Below the pieces are notes generated by a model. The model saw only the letters and a list, made by a program, of their open reading frames with translations. It was not told the DNA's origin and did not search any database. Below are positions 28,874 to 39,667 of a stretch of 64,000 bases of DNA, piece after piece. The stretch's first letter is position 1; each line of letters starts with the position of its first letter. Position numbers and translations under genes: made by a program. Source of the DNA: Hyphomonadaceae bacterium (GTDB lineage: Bacteria > Pseudomonadota > Alphaproteobacteria > Caulobacterales > Aquidulcibacteraceae); assembly GCA_009773395.1 (NCBI GenBank), contig WRPI01000001.1, positions 372,001 to 436,000 on the forward strand. The letters run 5' to 3'.

Positions 28874-29881
28874 TTATTGCGAAACAAAGCAGGCTTCCCA
28901 ATTTTTCTCCAAGTCAGCTTTCGGAAGGTTTTTGCCAATAAACACTAGGCGCGACAGCTTTTGTTCACCTGCTTTCCAGGTTCCAAAATAGTCCGCATCA
29001 ACCATCATATGCACCCCATTCACAATATAGGGGCGTTCGTCATCATGCAGAGATACAACACCTTTGAAGCGCAATAGGTTTTCGCCATAGGCGTCAATTA
29101 TCATCGAAAGATAGTTAGTAAAGCGCTGCGCATCTAATTGATGTTCAGTGGAAAGGGATAATGTTTCCACTCCGTCATAGTGATTGTGGTGGTGGTGGTG
29201 GTGGTGATGCGGCTGCGAGTTTTGGGCTTCAAAATACGCCGATAGTGCGTCAGACATTCCTTGTTCATTTTTGCCAAAACCGAAATTATTCTTGCTCGAG
29301 ATTTCGTCAAAATTAATAATCGAATTATTGGCCTCGATAATTTTAACGCCTTTATTGATGCTTTGAATTGCGAGTTTAGCAGCTTTCAATTCTTCGGCGT
29401 TGACGCTGGCGATTTTGTTCAAAATCACAACATCCGCAAAAGCAATTTGGTGAACTGCCTCCTTAAATTCTTGCAGTGATTGCAATATGTGTTTGGCATC
29501 GACAACGGTGATGATGGCCTCAAGGCGTGATTTGCGCGAAATTTCATCGTCGGCAAAAAAAGTTTGGGCAACTGGCGCGGGATTGGCAAGGCCGGTAGTT
29601 TCAACCAAAATCGCGTCAAAAGATCCACTGCGCTTAAACAACGCCCCCAAAATGCGGATAAGGTCACCGCGAACATTGCAACAAACACAACCATTGTTCA
29701 GTTCAAAAATTTCTTCATCAACACCGATTACCAAATTGCTATCAATGCCGATTTCGCCAAACTCATTGACGATAACCGCATATTTCTTTCCCTGTGGGTT
29801 CGACAATATGTGGTTAAGCAATGTGGTTTTGCCAGCACCTAAAAAACCAGTGATAATTTGGACAGGTATTAGTTCATTCAT
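28874..29881 (-). CDS. CobW/COG0523 family GTP-binding metallochaperone
   Basis: GFLGAGKTTLLNHIL, CVCCNVRGDLI, His-rich loop PHHHHHHHHNHYDG. Confidence 0.93.
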   Translation of the reverse strand: MNELIPVQIITGFLGAGKTTLLNHILSNPQGKKYAVIVNEFGEIGIDSNLVIGVDEEIFELNNGCVCCNVRGDLIRILGALFKRSGSFDAILVETTGLANPAPVAQTFFADDEISRKSRLEAIITVVDAKHILQSLQEFKEAVHQIAFADVVILNKIASVNAEELKAAKLAIQSINKGVKIIEANNSIINFDEISSKNNFGFGKNEQGMSDALSAYFEAQNSQPHHHHHHHHNHYDGVETLSLSTEHQLDAQRFTNYLSMIIDAYGENLLRFKGVVSLHDDERPYIVNGVHMMVDADYFGTWKAGEQKLSRLVFIGKNLPKADLEKNWEACFVSQ

Positions 29882-30009
29882 ATTGGGTTCAACTTCTTCT
29901 GCGATATAGCCGTTAATAATTGTTAATACATCTTTTCAAATAGTTAATATTTCTATATTGCACCGCACAATTTTGAACAATTCAATTCTAAAAGGTAAGA
30001 ATACCTCTC

Positions 30010-30696
30010 ATGTCGATAGAATTATTCGGCCACAGCAAACCAAATGTTGCAAGGTTTCATAATAATGAAGTGTTTTTGGCACCATATAGCGCCAAATTTG
30101 TTGCCGCTGCCCAAAGCAATACCAAATATTTGCTCGATATCGCAATTGCCTGCGCAGCGATTATTGTGCTTTTGCCATTATTACTATTGATAAGCGCTCT
30201 CATTTACTTCGATAGTGGCGAAAACCCAATATTTCGTCAATGGCGCACTGGCCTCGGTGGACGTCAATTCAGAATTTATAAATTTCGCACAATGCGGGTG
30301 CGCGAATGTGGCTCGAATGTAAAACAAGCTGAGCGCGGCGATAGTCGTATCACAAAATTGGGGGCGTTTTTACGCGGCAGCAGCCTCGATGAATTGCCGC
30401 AATTATTCAATGTGTTGAAAGGCGAAATGTCACTTATTGGGCCAAGGCCGCACGCAATTGCCCATGACGTTGAATTTTCGACAATTGTGTCAAATTATCA
30501 ACATAGATTTATGGTACGCCCCGGTCTTAGTGGGCTTGCGCAAATAAATGGCGCGCGTGGCCCGACCGATTCAATTGATAAAATAATCAAGCGCGTTAAT
30601 TATGATATTGAATATGTGAAAAATTGGTCTTTGGCATTGGATTTGAAAATTTTCTTTGCAACTTTGGTGACTATTGCTGGCCAAGATGCGTTTTAG
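30010..30696 (+). CDS. Undecaprenyl-phosphate sugar phosphotransferase (ExoY/WbaP-like)
   Basis: NPIFRQWRTGLGGRQFRIYKFRTMR, SSLDELPQLFNVLKGEMSLIGPRPH. Confidence 0.93.
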   Translation: MSIELFGHSKPNVARFHNNEVFLAPYSAKFVAAAQSNTKYLLDIAIACAAIIVLLPLLLLISALIYFDSGENPIFRQWRTGLGGRQFRIYKFRTMRVRECGSNVKQAERGDSRITKLGAFLRGSSLDELPQLFNVLKGEMSLIGPRPHAIAHDVEFSTIVSNYQHRFMVRPGLSGLAQINGARGPTDSIDKIIKRVNYDIEYVKNWSLALDLKIFFATLVTIAGQDAF

Positions 30697-30763
30697 AACC
30701 GAGAAAGTTCTTCATTGCATTAATTTCACAAGCAATTTGCACAATATTTGCTAATAATATTTT

Positions 30764-31432
30764 ATGAAAACTCAAAATCTCATTTTTGCACTATTATTGG
30801 GCATTTCTGCCCCAAATATTGCTTCTGCCGCCGCCCCACATCCCGACGATGTCGAACGATTAAATGCGTGCGTAGCCAAAACCCGCACCAATGCCACCGA
30901 AGCTTATGAGGACGGATTGCAATGGCGTTTGCATGGAGGCGGGCTTTTGGCTGAACAATGCGTTGCTTTGGCGCAAATTGAACAAGGCGAATATTCTGAA
31001 GGCGCACAGAGGCTTCTGGCCATTGCGCAAGCCAGCGACGGTGGCCCAGCTGCAGAGAAATTGGGGCTATTGGTAAAAGCCGCAAACGCATTTCTATTGG
31101 CCGAAATTCCCGATGAAGCAAAAAAAGCGCTGGATTTGGCGCTCGCAATTGAACCTAGTAATTCAGATGTATTGTTTGACCGCGCCCGCGCCAGTGCCAT
31201 GCTCTCACAATGGCCCGAAGCCGAAGCCGATATTACAAATGCAATGGCAAACAAAGCGCCATTACCGCTCGCATATAGATTACGCGCCGAAACCAGGCTG
31301 CAACAAGGCAAGTATGATTTGGCCGAAGCTGATATAAACGAAGCGTTGCGGCTTGAACCCCATGAAGCCGATAATTATCATGTTCGCGGACGAGTGCGAA
31401 TAGCCCGCAGAACCGGCCACGCCCCCGAATAG
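30764..31432 (+). CDS. TPR repeat protein with signal peptide
   Basis: Signal peptide; AEADITNAMANKAPLPLAYRLRAETRLQQGKYDLAEADINEALRLEPHEADNYHVRG. Confidence 0.85.
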   Translation: MKTQNLIFALLLGISAPNIASAAAPHPDDVERLNACVAKTRTNATEAYEDGLQWRLHGGGLLAEQCVALAQIEQGEYSEGAQRLLAIAQASDGGPAAEKLGLLVKAANAFLLAEIPDEAKKALDLALAIEPSNSDVLFDRARASAMLSQWPEAEADITNAMANKAPLPLAYRLRAETRLQQGKYDLAEADINEALRLEPHEADNYHVRGRVRIARRTGHAPE

Positions 31433-31441
31433 GAAGTAACT

Positions 31442-31624
31442 ATGACAGAGACAAAAGAAAAACTGAAATACCGACTTCTGACAGGAATTGATGACGACGC
31501 ATTTTGCGCCCGCGTATCAAAAGCGCTTGATGATGGCTATAAATTATACGGCAGCCCCTCAATTGGGTATAATGCTCTGCTTAAGCGAAATGTTGTGGCG
31601 CAAGCTGTGATTTTGGTGGATTAA
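31442..31624 (+). CDS. DUF1737 family protein
   Basis: KYRLLTGIDDDAFCARVSKALDDGYKLYGSPSIGYN. Confidence 0.8.
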   Translation: MTETKEKLKYRLLTGIDDDAFCARVSKALDDGYKLYGSPSIGYNALLKRNVVAQAVILVD

Positions 31625-32409
31625 TTCCCCAACACGTCACCCATATCATAAAGCCCATTTTTTTGCCCAATCGCCCATTTTGCGGCGGCAATTGCGCCTT
31701 TGGCGAAAATTGAGCGGTCATGGGCCTTATGGGTTAGGATAATGCTTTCACTGTCGCTTTCGAAGCGCACATCATGTTCGCCAATTAATGACCCACCACG
31801 AATTGCGCTAAACCCAATGCCGCCTTGGGGGCGTGCGCCAGTGATGCCTTCGCGTGCAGGAAGGCGAAGTTTGCTTAAATCACCACCACGGCCTTTTGCG
31901 GCAGCTTCGCCCAAAAGTATTGCGGTTCCCGAAGGCGCATCGATTTTGCGCCTGTGATGGGCTTCAACAATTTCAATATCCCAATCATCACCCAAAATTG
32001 CTGCCGCCCGCGCGACCAACCCAGCCAATAAATTCACGCCGAGCGAAAAATTACCGCTTTTGACAATGACGAAGCGTTCGGCAAATTGCGCAATTTCATC
32101 GTTTTGCGCGGCGGTGAACCCAGTTGTGCCAATTATCACCGCTTTGACATTGGTGTTTTGTATTGCTTTGAGCGCATTTATGCTCGCCATTGGCGTTGTG
32201 AAATCAATCAACACATCGGCATTTGCGCAGGCAATTTTGGCATCAGCATTTATTGTAATTGCTGATTCTTTGGTGCCAATAAGCGGGCTGTCGGGCCTAT
32301 CCAAAGCGCCAACAATTTCAAAACTGGCATCAGATGCGCAAATGCCAGCTATGGTTCGCCCCATTGCGCCAGAAATCCCCGAAATTGCGACTTTTATTTT
32401 ATCGGTCAT
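31621..32409 (-). CDS. dapB: 4-hydroxy-tetrahydrodipicolinate reductase
   Basis: KVAISGISGAMGRTIAGI, EAHHRRKIDAPSGTA. Confidence 0.95.
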   Translation of the reverse strand: MTDKIKVAISGISGAMGRTIAGICASDASFEIVGALDRPDSPLIGTKESAITINADAKIACANADVLIDFTTPMASINALKAIQNTNVKAVIIGTTGFTAAQNDEIAQFAERFVIVKSGNFSLGVNLLAGLVARAAAILGDDWDIEIVEAHHRRKIDAPSGTAILLGEAAAKGRGGDLSKLRLPAREGITGARPQGGIGFSAIRGGSLIGEHDVRFESDSESIILTHKAHDRSIFAKGAIAAAKWAIGQKNGLYDMGDVLGN

Positions 32410-32416
32410 TTGTCGC

Positions 32417-33571
32417 TCACCATTTAGTCTCAAAATATTGCGCCAATATTTCTTTATATATTTCGGTTAATTTATAAATATCAGAAATTTCGACATTTTC
32501 ATCAATTTGATGAAGTGTGGCGCCAATAATACCAAATTCACACACCGGGCAGTGGTTTTTGATAAAACGAGCATCAGACGTGCCGCCAGTGGTTGAAAGT
32601 TCGGGCAATATCCCCGTTAATCTTTGGGTTGCAGATTGAATAATATTGGTAAACGCACTCGGCGCGGTAAAAAATGGCTCACCTGAAATTGCAACATCAA
32701 GAACCAATTCAATATCAAAAAATTCGGAAACATCGTGCGCCGCGCTTTTCAACCATACCGATAGGCTTTCCCCGCTATGATTAGTGTTAAAGCGAATGTT
32801 CAATTTCGCCACCGCGCTTTGGGGAATAACATTGGTCGCGGGGTTGCCAACATCAATAGTTACAATTTCAAGATTGGAAGGTTGAAACCCTGCTGCTCCT
32901 TCGTCCAAAACATGATTTTGAACTTGGTTGAGAAAAGTGATTAGCGCGGGAATTGGGTTTTTTGCCAAATTTGGATATGCAACATGGCCTTGTTTGCCAA
33001 TTGATGTGACAGTGCAGTTTATTGAACCACGACGACCATTTTTAATCATATCGCCCAAGGTTTCGCGGCAAGTTGGCTCACCAACAATGCAATGGTCTAT
33101 TTTTTCACCCATTGCTTCAATTGCCGCCAATAACTTCACTGTGCCATTAATAGCGACACCTTCTTCATCACCAGTTATCAGCAATGATATTGAACCTTTG
33201 CGGCCACCATTTTCGGCAATAAATTGCTGTGCGGCGCATACAAAGGCGGCAATCGCACTTTTCATATCCGCCGCGCCGCGCCCAAATAAGGTTCCATCAA
33301 CCACTGTGGCCGAAAACGGTGGAAAACGCCATTTCGATAAATCGCCAGTAGGGACAACATCGGTATGGCCGGCAAAACAAAAATTTGGCGCTTTATTGCC
33401 AATGCGGGCATAAAGATTTTCAATGCCCTCAAAAACATAACGTGTGACTTTGAAGCCTAAATCGGCCAGAGCTTCGGACAATAAATCCATTGCGCCTGCG
33501 TCAATTGGCGTAACCGATGGTTTTTCGATAAGCGCTTGGGTTAATATTAAGGGGTCAAATTTTCTTGCCAT
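32417..33571 (-). CDS. dapE: Succinyl-diaminopimelate desuccinylase
   Basis: CFAGHTDVVPTGD, GRGAADMKSAIAAF, ITGDEEG, GEPTC, TTGGTSDARF; start at 33571. Confidence 0.95.
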   Translation of the reverse strand: MARKFDPLILTQALIEKPSVTPIDAGAMDLLSEALADLGFKVTRYVFEGIENLYARIGNKAPNFCFAGHTDVVPTGDLSKWRFPPFSATVVDGTLFGRGAADMKSAIAAFVCAAQQFIAENGGRKGSISLLITGDEEGVAINGTVKLLAAIEAMGEKIDHCIVGEPTCRETLGDMIKNGRRGSINCTVTSIGKQGHVAYPNLAKNPIPALITFLNQVQNHVLDEGAAGFQPSNLEIVTIDVGNPATNVIPQSAVAKLNIRFNTNHSGESLSVWLKSAAHDVSEFFDIELVLDVAISGEPFFTAPSAFTNIIQSATQRLTGILPELSTTGGTSDARFIKNHCPVCEFGIIGATLHQIDENVEISDIYKLTEIYKEILAQYFETKW

Positions 33572-33665
33572 AGAGCCGAAATGCAGAATCTTTGCCAAAA
33601 GTGCAATTGCTATTAGGCGCATACACCAGTAATTTGCAGCGAAAACCGCATTTTGGAGGCATAAA

Positions 33666-35309
33666 TTGGCTAAATTATTGGATTGGGGAATTATTGGCCT
33701 AAGGCCCTATGTAATAATTATTGCAATAATTCTTGGCCTTTCATTGCCGCCAGCACTTAATATGCAGCCGCTTGATCGTGACGAAGCAAGGTTTATGCAA
33801 GCTACAACTCAAATGTTTGAAAGCGGCGATTTTGTTCGGATTAGTTTTCAAGACGAAGCGCGCAATAAAAAGCCTATTGGCATTCATTGGCTGCAAGCGG
33901 TAGCAGCATCAGGTGACCCTTTAAGCCGCAACCCCTTTCCATTTCGCTTAGTTTCAATTTTTGGCGCTTGCCTTTGTGCGGTGTCAACTTTCTTGATAGG
34001 CGCGAAATTATTTGATCGCAAAATTGGGTTGTTGGCGGGTGCTGCACTTGCATCGAGCCTTTTGCTTTCCACCGAAGCCCATATTGCAAAAACTGATGCG
34101 ACGATGGCTGGGTTTATTGCACTGGCTTTTTATGCCTTAGTGAAATTGCGCACGGGGACGCCAAGATTGAGCGATGCGGTTTTGTTTTGGGCGGCATTTG
34201 GGGTAGCAGTATTGATAAAAGGACCAGTGCCAATAATGGTTATTGGTTTGGCGTTGGTCTTGCTGGCAATTTGGGAAAAGCAAGCACAATGGCTCAAGCT
34301 TTTGCTCGATTGGCGCGGGTTATTGGTGTTTGCAATTATTGTCTTGCCGTGGGCAATTGCAATTGGGGTTGTAACAAAGGGGCAATTTTATTTTGATGCG
34401 ATCGGCCAAGATTTGGGGCAAAAAATCACGGGGCAGCACGAAAACAAATCCATACCACCTGGACTGCATACACTTATTTCGCCAATTATTTTATGGCCCG
34501 CTGCAGCCCTTATACCTGCCGCAATTTGGGCGGGGATAAAGCTACGAATAAAACCCGAAATCAAATTCCTTGTGGCTTGGATTATTCCAACCTGGCTAGT
34601 GTTTGAACTAAGCCCTGCTAAACTTGCGCATTATACTTTGCCCGCACACGCAGCACTGGTTTTATTGGGGACCTATGGAATTTTTGAAGGTGCGTGGAAA
34701 AGTATTTGGGTAAAATGGTGCGGTATTGGCATCGCTACGTTGGGCTCAATCATAATTACCGCACTTCCAATTGCGATTGTATATAAGGACGCGCCAGATT
34801 TATTGCACAGAGCAGTTTTGATAGCGGCTGTGATTGGTGGCTTGGCGCTTCTGGGATTGGCATTGCTGGTTAAAAATAGCCAATTTAGTGTTGCGCCGCT
34901 ATTGGCATCTGCGTTTGGATTTTCATTTTTGGTTATGGCAGGGCTTATACCCGCTACTCCCGCGCTTGATGTTTCGCGTAATGTTTCCAATGCTCTGGCG
35001 GCACAAAACCTCCACCCCCGATTGTCTCAACACGGCCAATTGCCACCGCTAATTGGCGCTGGATACCAAGAACCGAGCCTGATTTTCCTTACTCGGAGCG
35101 ATTCGCACCTCGCGAGTGTGCAAGATGCAGTATCTCACGCGCAATTAGGATCCCCCTTTGCGGTTGAAGAGCGGCAATTCGCCGATTTCGCAAAGGCCGT
35201 AAACGCCGCTGGCTTCAAAGCAACATTGCGTGGCACCCCCGTCGAAGGAATGAATTATTCCAAAGGCAAACGAGTCAAAATCCATATTGGGGTTTTGACC
35301 GCGAAATAG
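33666..35309 (+). CDS. GT39/ArnT-like lipid-linked glycosyltransferase
   Basis: QPLDRDEARFMQATTQM, multi-TM. Confidence 0.88.
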   Translation: MAKLLDWGIIGLRPYVIIIAIILGLSLPPALNMQPLDRDEARFMQATTQMFESGDFVRISFQDEARNKKPIGIHWLQAVAASGDPLSRNPFPFRLVSIFGACLCAVSTFLIGAKLFDRKIGLLAGAALASSLLLSTEAHIAKTDATMAGFIALAFYALVKLRTGTPRLSDAVLFWAAFGVAVLIKGPVPIMVIGLALVLLAIWEKQAQWLKLLLDWRGLLVFAIIVLPWAIAIGVVTKGQFYFDAIGQDLGQKITGQHENKSIPPGLHTLISPIILWPAAALIPAAIWAGIKLRIKPEIKFLVAWIIPTWLVFELSPAKLAHYTLPAHAALVLLGTYGIFEGAWKSIWVKWCGIGIATLGSIIITALPIAIVYKDAPDLLHRAVLIAAVIGGLALLGLALLVKNSQFSVAPLLASAFGFSFLVMAGLIPATPALDVSRNVSNALAAQNLHPRLSQHGQLPPLIGAGYQEPSLIFLTRSDSHLASVQDAVSHAQLGSPFAVEERQFADFAKAVNAAGFKATLRGTPVEGMNYSKGKRVKIHIGVLTAK

Positions 35310-35316
35310 AGTTGTT

Positions 35317-37251
35317 TCACCGCAAATCTGGCGGCGTGCCTTCGGCCACCAGCACCAAAAGCGCTTCATCAAGCGTCAATATTGTCTGTTCTTGCGAACC
35401 AAGGCGGCGCAGGGCTACTTTTTGCTCCGTTGCTTCACGGGCGCCGACTACCGCAATTACTGGAATTTTGCCAAGTGAATGTTCGCGCACTTTATAATTG
35501 ATTTTCTCGTTACGAGTATCAATTTCGGCGCGAATTCCCACCGCTTTTAGTTTTGCCACAACCTCGCTGGCATAGGCTTCGCTTTCGGAAGTGATGTTTG
35601 CGACCACGACTTGCACTGGCGCCAACCAAAGTGGAAAATGGCCAGCATAATTCTCAATCATAATACCAAGGAAACGCTCAAAAGTGCCTAAAATAGCGCG
35701 GTGAAGCATTACTGGAACTTGTTTTGAGCCATCTTCGGCGGTGTAATGTGCGCCGAGCCTATCGGGTGTTGATGGGTCCAGTTGCAAGGTGCCGCATTGC
35801 CATGTCCGGCCAATAGCGTCTTTGACGTGAAATTCCAATTTCGGGCCATAAAAAGCGCCTTCACCGGGCAAAAGTTCAACTTCGACGCCAGTAGCTTCGG
35901 CTGCGGCTTTGAGGGTTTTTTCAGTATAATCCCAAGTTTCATCTGAACCTAAACGAATTTCTGGGCGCAATGCGAGTTTAATTGAATGAAGTTCAACGTC
36001 CAAATCAGCATAAACTTGAGCCAAAGTTTCACAAAACGCTTTGGTTTCGTCAAAAATTTGATCATCGCGGCAGAAAATATGGCCATCGTCTTGGGTGAAA
36101 TTGCGCACCCGCATAATGCCATGCAAACTTCCAGATGGTTCAAAGCGGTGGCAACAACCCATTTCCGCCATACGCAGCGGTAAGTCGCGATAGGATTTTT
36201 GCCCTTGATTGAAAATTTGCACATGGCCTGGGCAATTCATCGGTTTTACCGCCAAATGCTCGCCTTCTTCGGTTTCGCAAGTGAACATGGCATGGCCAAA
36301 TTTTTCCCAATGCCCTGAGGCTTCCCACAGGCTTCTATCGAGGATTTGCGGAGTTTTCACTTCGCCATAACCTGATTTTTCAACCATGCGGCGGATGTAA
36401 TTTTCCAAAATTCGATAAAGCACCCAGCCTTTAGGGTGCCAAAAGACCATTCCCTTGCCTTCTTCTTGCATGTGGAAAAGGTCAAGTTGCCGCCCCAATT
36501 TGCGGTGGTCGCGCCTTTCTGCTTCTTCAAGGCGCAGCAAATATTCTTGTAAGCCTTTTTCATCGGCCCATGCGGTGCCGTAAATACGTTGCAGTTGCGC
36601 GTTTTTCGCATCGCCGCGCCAATAAGCGCCCGCCAATTTCATTAGCTTGAAAGCTTTGCCCAAACGCCCAGTTGAAGGCATATGCGGGCCGCGGCAAAGA
36701 TCTTTCCAAACATCGCCTTGTTTATAGATTGTAAGCGTTTCGCCTTCGGGAATTATTTCTTCAATAATGCTGGCTTTGTATTTTTCACCAATTTCATTAA
36801 AATGCTTGATTGCGACATCACGCGTCCATTCTTCGCGGGTAATTGGTAAATCGCGATCGACAATTTCTTTCATCCGTTTTTCGATTTTTTCGAAATCATC
36901 GGTCGAAAATTTTTCTGTCCGTGCAAAGTCGTAAAAGAAACCATCTTCAATATTTGGGCCAATGGTAATTTGGGTATCTGGATATAATTCTTGAATTGCT
37001 TGCGCCATCACATGCGCAGTATCATGGCGAATAATTTCAAGGCCATCGGGGCTATCGCGGTTTATCAGTTCAAAATTTTGCGGCTCTGTGGCGCCTTCAA
37101 TTGGGCGGGTTAAATCCCACAATTGGCCGGCAATTTTTGCGGCCACGACCCTTTTTGCCAATGAAGGGGAAATAGCGGCAGCAATTTCTAAAGGTGTGAT
37201 CTTGTCAGCATATTGGCGCAGTGCGCCATCGGGAAATTTCAGTTCTAACAT
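35317..37251 (-). CDS. thrS: Threonyl-tRNA synthetase
   Basis: [39 protein letters not shown]. Confidence 0.97.
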   Translation of the reverse strand: MLELKFPDGALRQYADKITPLEIAAAISPSLAKRVVAAKIAGQLWDLTRPIEGATEPQNFELINRDSPDGLEIIRHDTAHVMAQAIQELYPDTQITIGPNIEDGFFYDFARTEKFSTDDFEKIEKRMKEIVDRDLPITREEWTRDVAIKHFNEIGEKYKASIIEEIIPEGETLTIYKQGDVWKDLCRGPHMPSTGRLGKAFKLMKLAGAYWRGDAKNAQLQRIYGTAWADEKGLQEYLLRLEEAERRDHRKLGRQLDLFHMQEEGKGMVFWHPKGWVLYRILENYIRRMVEKSGYGEVKTPQILDRSLWEASGHWEKFGHAMFTCETEEGEHLAVKPMNCPGHVQIFNQGQKSYRDLPLRMAEMGCCHRFEPSGSLHGIMRVRNFTQDDGHIFCRDDQIFDETKAFCETLAQVYADLDVELHSIKLALRPEIRLGSDETWDYTEKTLKAAAEATGVEVELLPGEGAFYGPKLEFHVKDAIGRTWQCGTLQLDPSTPDRLGAHYTAEDGSKQVPVMLHRAILGTFERFLGIMIENYAGHFPLWLAPVQVVVANITSESEAYASEVVAKLKAVGIRAEIDTRNEKINYKVREHSLGKIPVIAVVGAREATEQKVALRRLGSQEQTILTLDEALLVLVAEGTPPDLR

Positions 37252-37252
37252 T

Positions 37253-37603
37253 TTAATCTTCTTTTATTATCGGCGAACGGGTTCTTTTGTCCCAATCGCC
37301 ATATTTCCAAGGTTCATACCATCTTGCTTGCGGCGCGTCCAAAGGTGCAGGATCATAGCCAGAACCGCCCACAGGATTGCAACGGCAGACCCTGGCAAAG
37401 CCCATCCAAGATCCGCACCAAGCACCATGCAATTTCACACAATCCGCAGCATAATCTGAGCAAGTCGGCAAATAGCGACACTGCCCACCAATCAATGGTG
37501 AAAGTGTGATTTTATATAGTTTTTGCGCCAGCAATAAAGCGTGCGCGGGCAATGAAATTTTGCGCGGCAGTTCGGTATTTGCGGTTGGAATGACTTCACA
37601 CAT
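37253..37603 (-). CDS. yidD: Membrane protein insertion efficiency factor YidD
   Basis: [31 protein letters not shown]...[15 protein letters not shown]. Confidence 0.93.
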   Translation of the reverse strand: MCEVIPTANTELPRKISLPAHALLLAQKLYKITLSPLIGGQCRYLPTCSDYAADCVKLHGAWCGSWMGFARVCRCNPVGGSGYDPAPLDAPQARWYEPWKYGDWDKRTRSPIIKED

Positions 37604-37932
37604 TAGGGCAAGACCAGTGGTTATCTTAAAGTTCTAAGCGGGCATAAAGTCGCCGTTACGGCGCGCCCGCGAAGGATAAGACCTTCTTTCGCCGCCGGCA
37701 TCAATTAGTGGTTGTGTTAAATTCAAAAACCATATTGCTCAGCTTTAATCCATATGTTTTGGATAGAAATAGGCTCTTACTAAACCCGTGCTCAAAATGC
37801 ACGTCATTTATCTAGCACAACTGAATTTATTTGGTTTTAGGGATTGGCGCGTCTCCAAACCATCTAACTTGGTAAACCAATCCTTAACAAAATCGACATA
37901 ATAAAGTCGTAATAGGTAATCTAGGAGCCTTT

Positions 37933-38697
37933 ATGCCTGCTTATGATATTTCTTCGTCACCGTTGATTTCAAAAAGCCTTGCGGCTGCGCGCAATAAGCC
38001 GCTTAAAGCCCCACCACCGAAACTTGTTGAAGTTTCTACGCTGCCGCCAATAACCGCGCCCCAACAATTTGAGGACAAATTAAGCATTCATGGCGTTCCT
38101 GAAGCGCAAATGACGCCCGAAGTGCGCGAGGCCCTCTCGAGCCTGATGAATGAAGTTAAAATCCTAAGAACCGAGCGCGTCAAATTAATGGATGCTTTGC
38201 GAAAATCGGAAAGCCTTGCCGACACTGACCCATTGGCCGAAACCTATAATCGCCGCGCCTTCATGCGCGAAATGGCCCGCATTATGAGTTTTGCTGAACG
38301 ATATGACATTCCTTCAAGCTTGTTATTTTTTGATCTTGATGGTTTCAAAGCGATAAATGACACTCATGGTCATCAAGCTGGCGATTTGGTGATAAAAGCA
38401 GTAGCTAAAACCCTGTCCGAACATGTTCGCGAATCAGATCTAGTCGGGCGTGTCGGGGGTGATGAATTTGCAGTTCTTCTGGCCAAGGCCAATGATGAAG
38501 AAGCCAATTTCAAGGGCCAACAATTATCAGATGCCATCAATAATTTGAGCATCCCATTTGAAAATTCCTCTGTCTCAATCAAGGCAACCTTCGGCGTTCA
38601 TGCATTTGTGACAGGCGATACTGCCGAAATCGCAATGGCAAAAGCTGATGAGGCGATGTATTACAAGAAATTATCGTCAAAAATCGCTTCTTTGTGA
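37933..38697 (+). CDS. GGDEF domain protein (diguanylate cyclase) with I-site
   Basis: DTDPLAETYNRRAF, LFFDLDGFKAINDTHGHQAGD, RESD-LVGRV-GGDEFAVLL. Confidence 0.92.
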   Translation: MPAYDISSSPLISKSLAAARNKPLKAPPPKLVEVSTLPPITAPQQFEDKLSIHGVPEAQMTPEVREALSSLMNEVKILRTERVKLMDALRKSESLADTDPLAETYNRRAFMREMARIMSFAERYDIPSSLLFFDLDGFKAINDTHGHQAGDLVIKAVAKTLSEHVRESDLVGRVGGDEFAVLLAKANDEEANFKGQQLSDAINNLSIPFENSSVSIKATFGVHAFVTGDTAEIAMAKADEAMYYKKLSSKIASL

Positions 38698-38800
38698 AGA
38701 AAAATAGTTATCTTGCGCTTAGGTGCATCGGGCTTTCAAGCTCAAATACTTAAAGAATAAAAAGAGCGGCAAATTCGCTTCATCTTGAACTTCCAACGCT

Positions 38801-39019
38801 CTAACCCTTATCTGGACTATGTCGCAATTTATTATCTACGCGATACAGCAAGTGATCAAGCATCGCCTTTTCAGCGCGCGGGGCGGCTTCAATTGCGCGG
38901 CCCAGCCTTGCCCAATGTTCAATTTGACCAGCAATCGAGCGAGTTTGTAAATCACACGCATTGCGCGCTGATTCAATAATTTCCTTGGATAAGCGAACTG
39001 CAGTTATTGTCTCGGCCAT
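38801..39019 (-). CDS. ParD-like antitoxin family protein (orphan)
   Basis: AVRLSKEIIESARNACDLQTRSIAGQIEHWARLGRAIE. Confidence 0.75.
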   Translation of the reverse strand: MAETITAVRLSKEIIESARNACDLQTRSIAGQIEHWARLGRAIEAAPRAEKAMLDHLLYRVDNKLRHSPDKG

Positions 39020-39133
39020 TTGAAATCTCGCCTCATGCTCGAAAGTGGTTACTCAATAGTAGCCATATTTTATTTTGTTGCAAACTGCCACAACAATTTG
39101 GTTAATTTTTTGTGACAATTCGACAAAAACACG

Positions 39134-39667
39134 CTAAAAAAGCGAAAATTCGGCCAAAATTTCGTATTCGCTGGGCCCATTCCCCAATTTGCTACTGTAT
39201 AGGCGAAAACAATCAGCGCGCCATATTGGGCTTTTGAATTGTGCGTGTTGGGATTTGAAGCGTTCAACTTCGGCCAAATCCGCGCCCTTCAGATAGGCAA
39301 GAGTTAAGTGCGGAGCAAAACCTCGGACTTCTGGCTCGAGCCCTAAATTGCGACAAACGGCTTCGCATTTTTCATTTAATTCAAACAAGTTCGAGTTTTG
39401 AGCAATTTTCAAATGCAATGAATGGGGCTTTTCGCTACCGAAAAAATCGGCTCCCGCCAATGATAAATCGAACGAATTTTGCGCTTCTTGCGCCAATTGC
39501 CTTGCTAAATCTCCGGCAAGGATCTCGGATGCTTTGCCAATGAAGCGCAATGTTATGTGTAAATTTTCGCGTGGGCTGAACTTTGCGCCAACTAATCCAG
39601 ATTGAAGCGGTGCAACCTGCGCGGCGATTTCATCGGGTATCGGTAAAGCAATAAAAAGCCGAGACAT
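39134..39667 (-). CDS. thpR: RNA 2',3'-cyclic phosphodiesterase
   Basis: RLFIALPIPDEIAAQV, ENLHITLRFIG, FAPHLTLAYLKG (two HxT motifs). Confidence 0.92.
   Translation of the reverse strand: MSRLFIALPIPDEIAAQVAPLQSGLVGAKFSPRENLHITLRFIGKASEILAGDLARQLAQEAQNSFDLSLAGADFFGSEKPHSLHLKIAQNSNLFELNEKCEAVCRNLGLEPEVRGFAPHLTLAYLKGADLAEVERFKSQHAQFKSPIWRADCFRLYSSKLGNGPSEYEILAEFSLF

Noticed and set aside
29175-29215. GTG/GAT tandem triplet run that resembles a microsatellite or repeat array
   Set aside because: It encodes the His-rich metal-binding loop of the CobW-family protein, a normal feature of that family.
38785-38979. Plus-strand ORF overlapping the ParD-like gene as its toxin
   Set aside because: Fully antisense to the ParD-like CDS and lacks ParE/RelE motifs.
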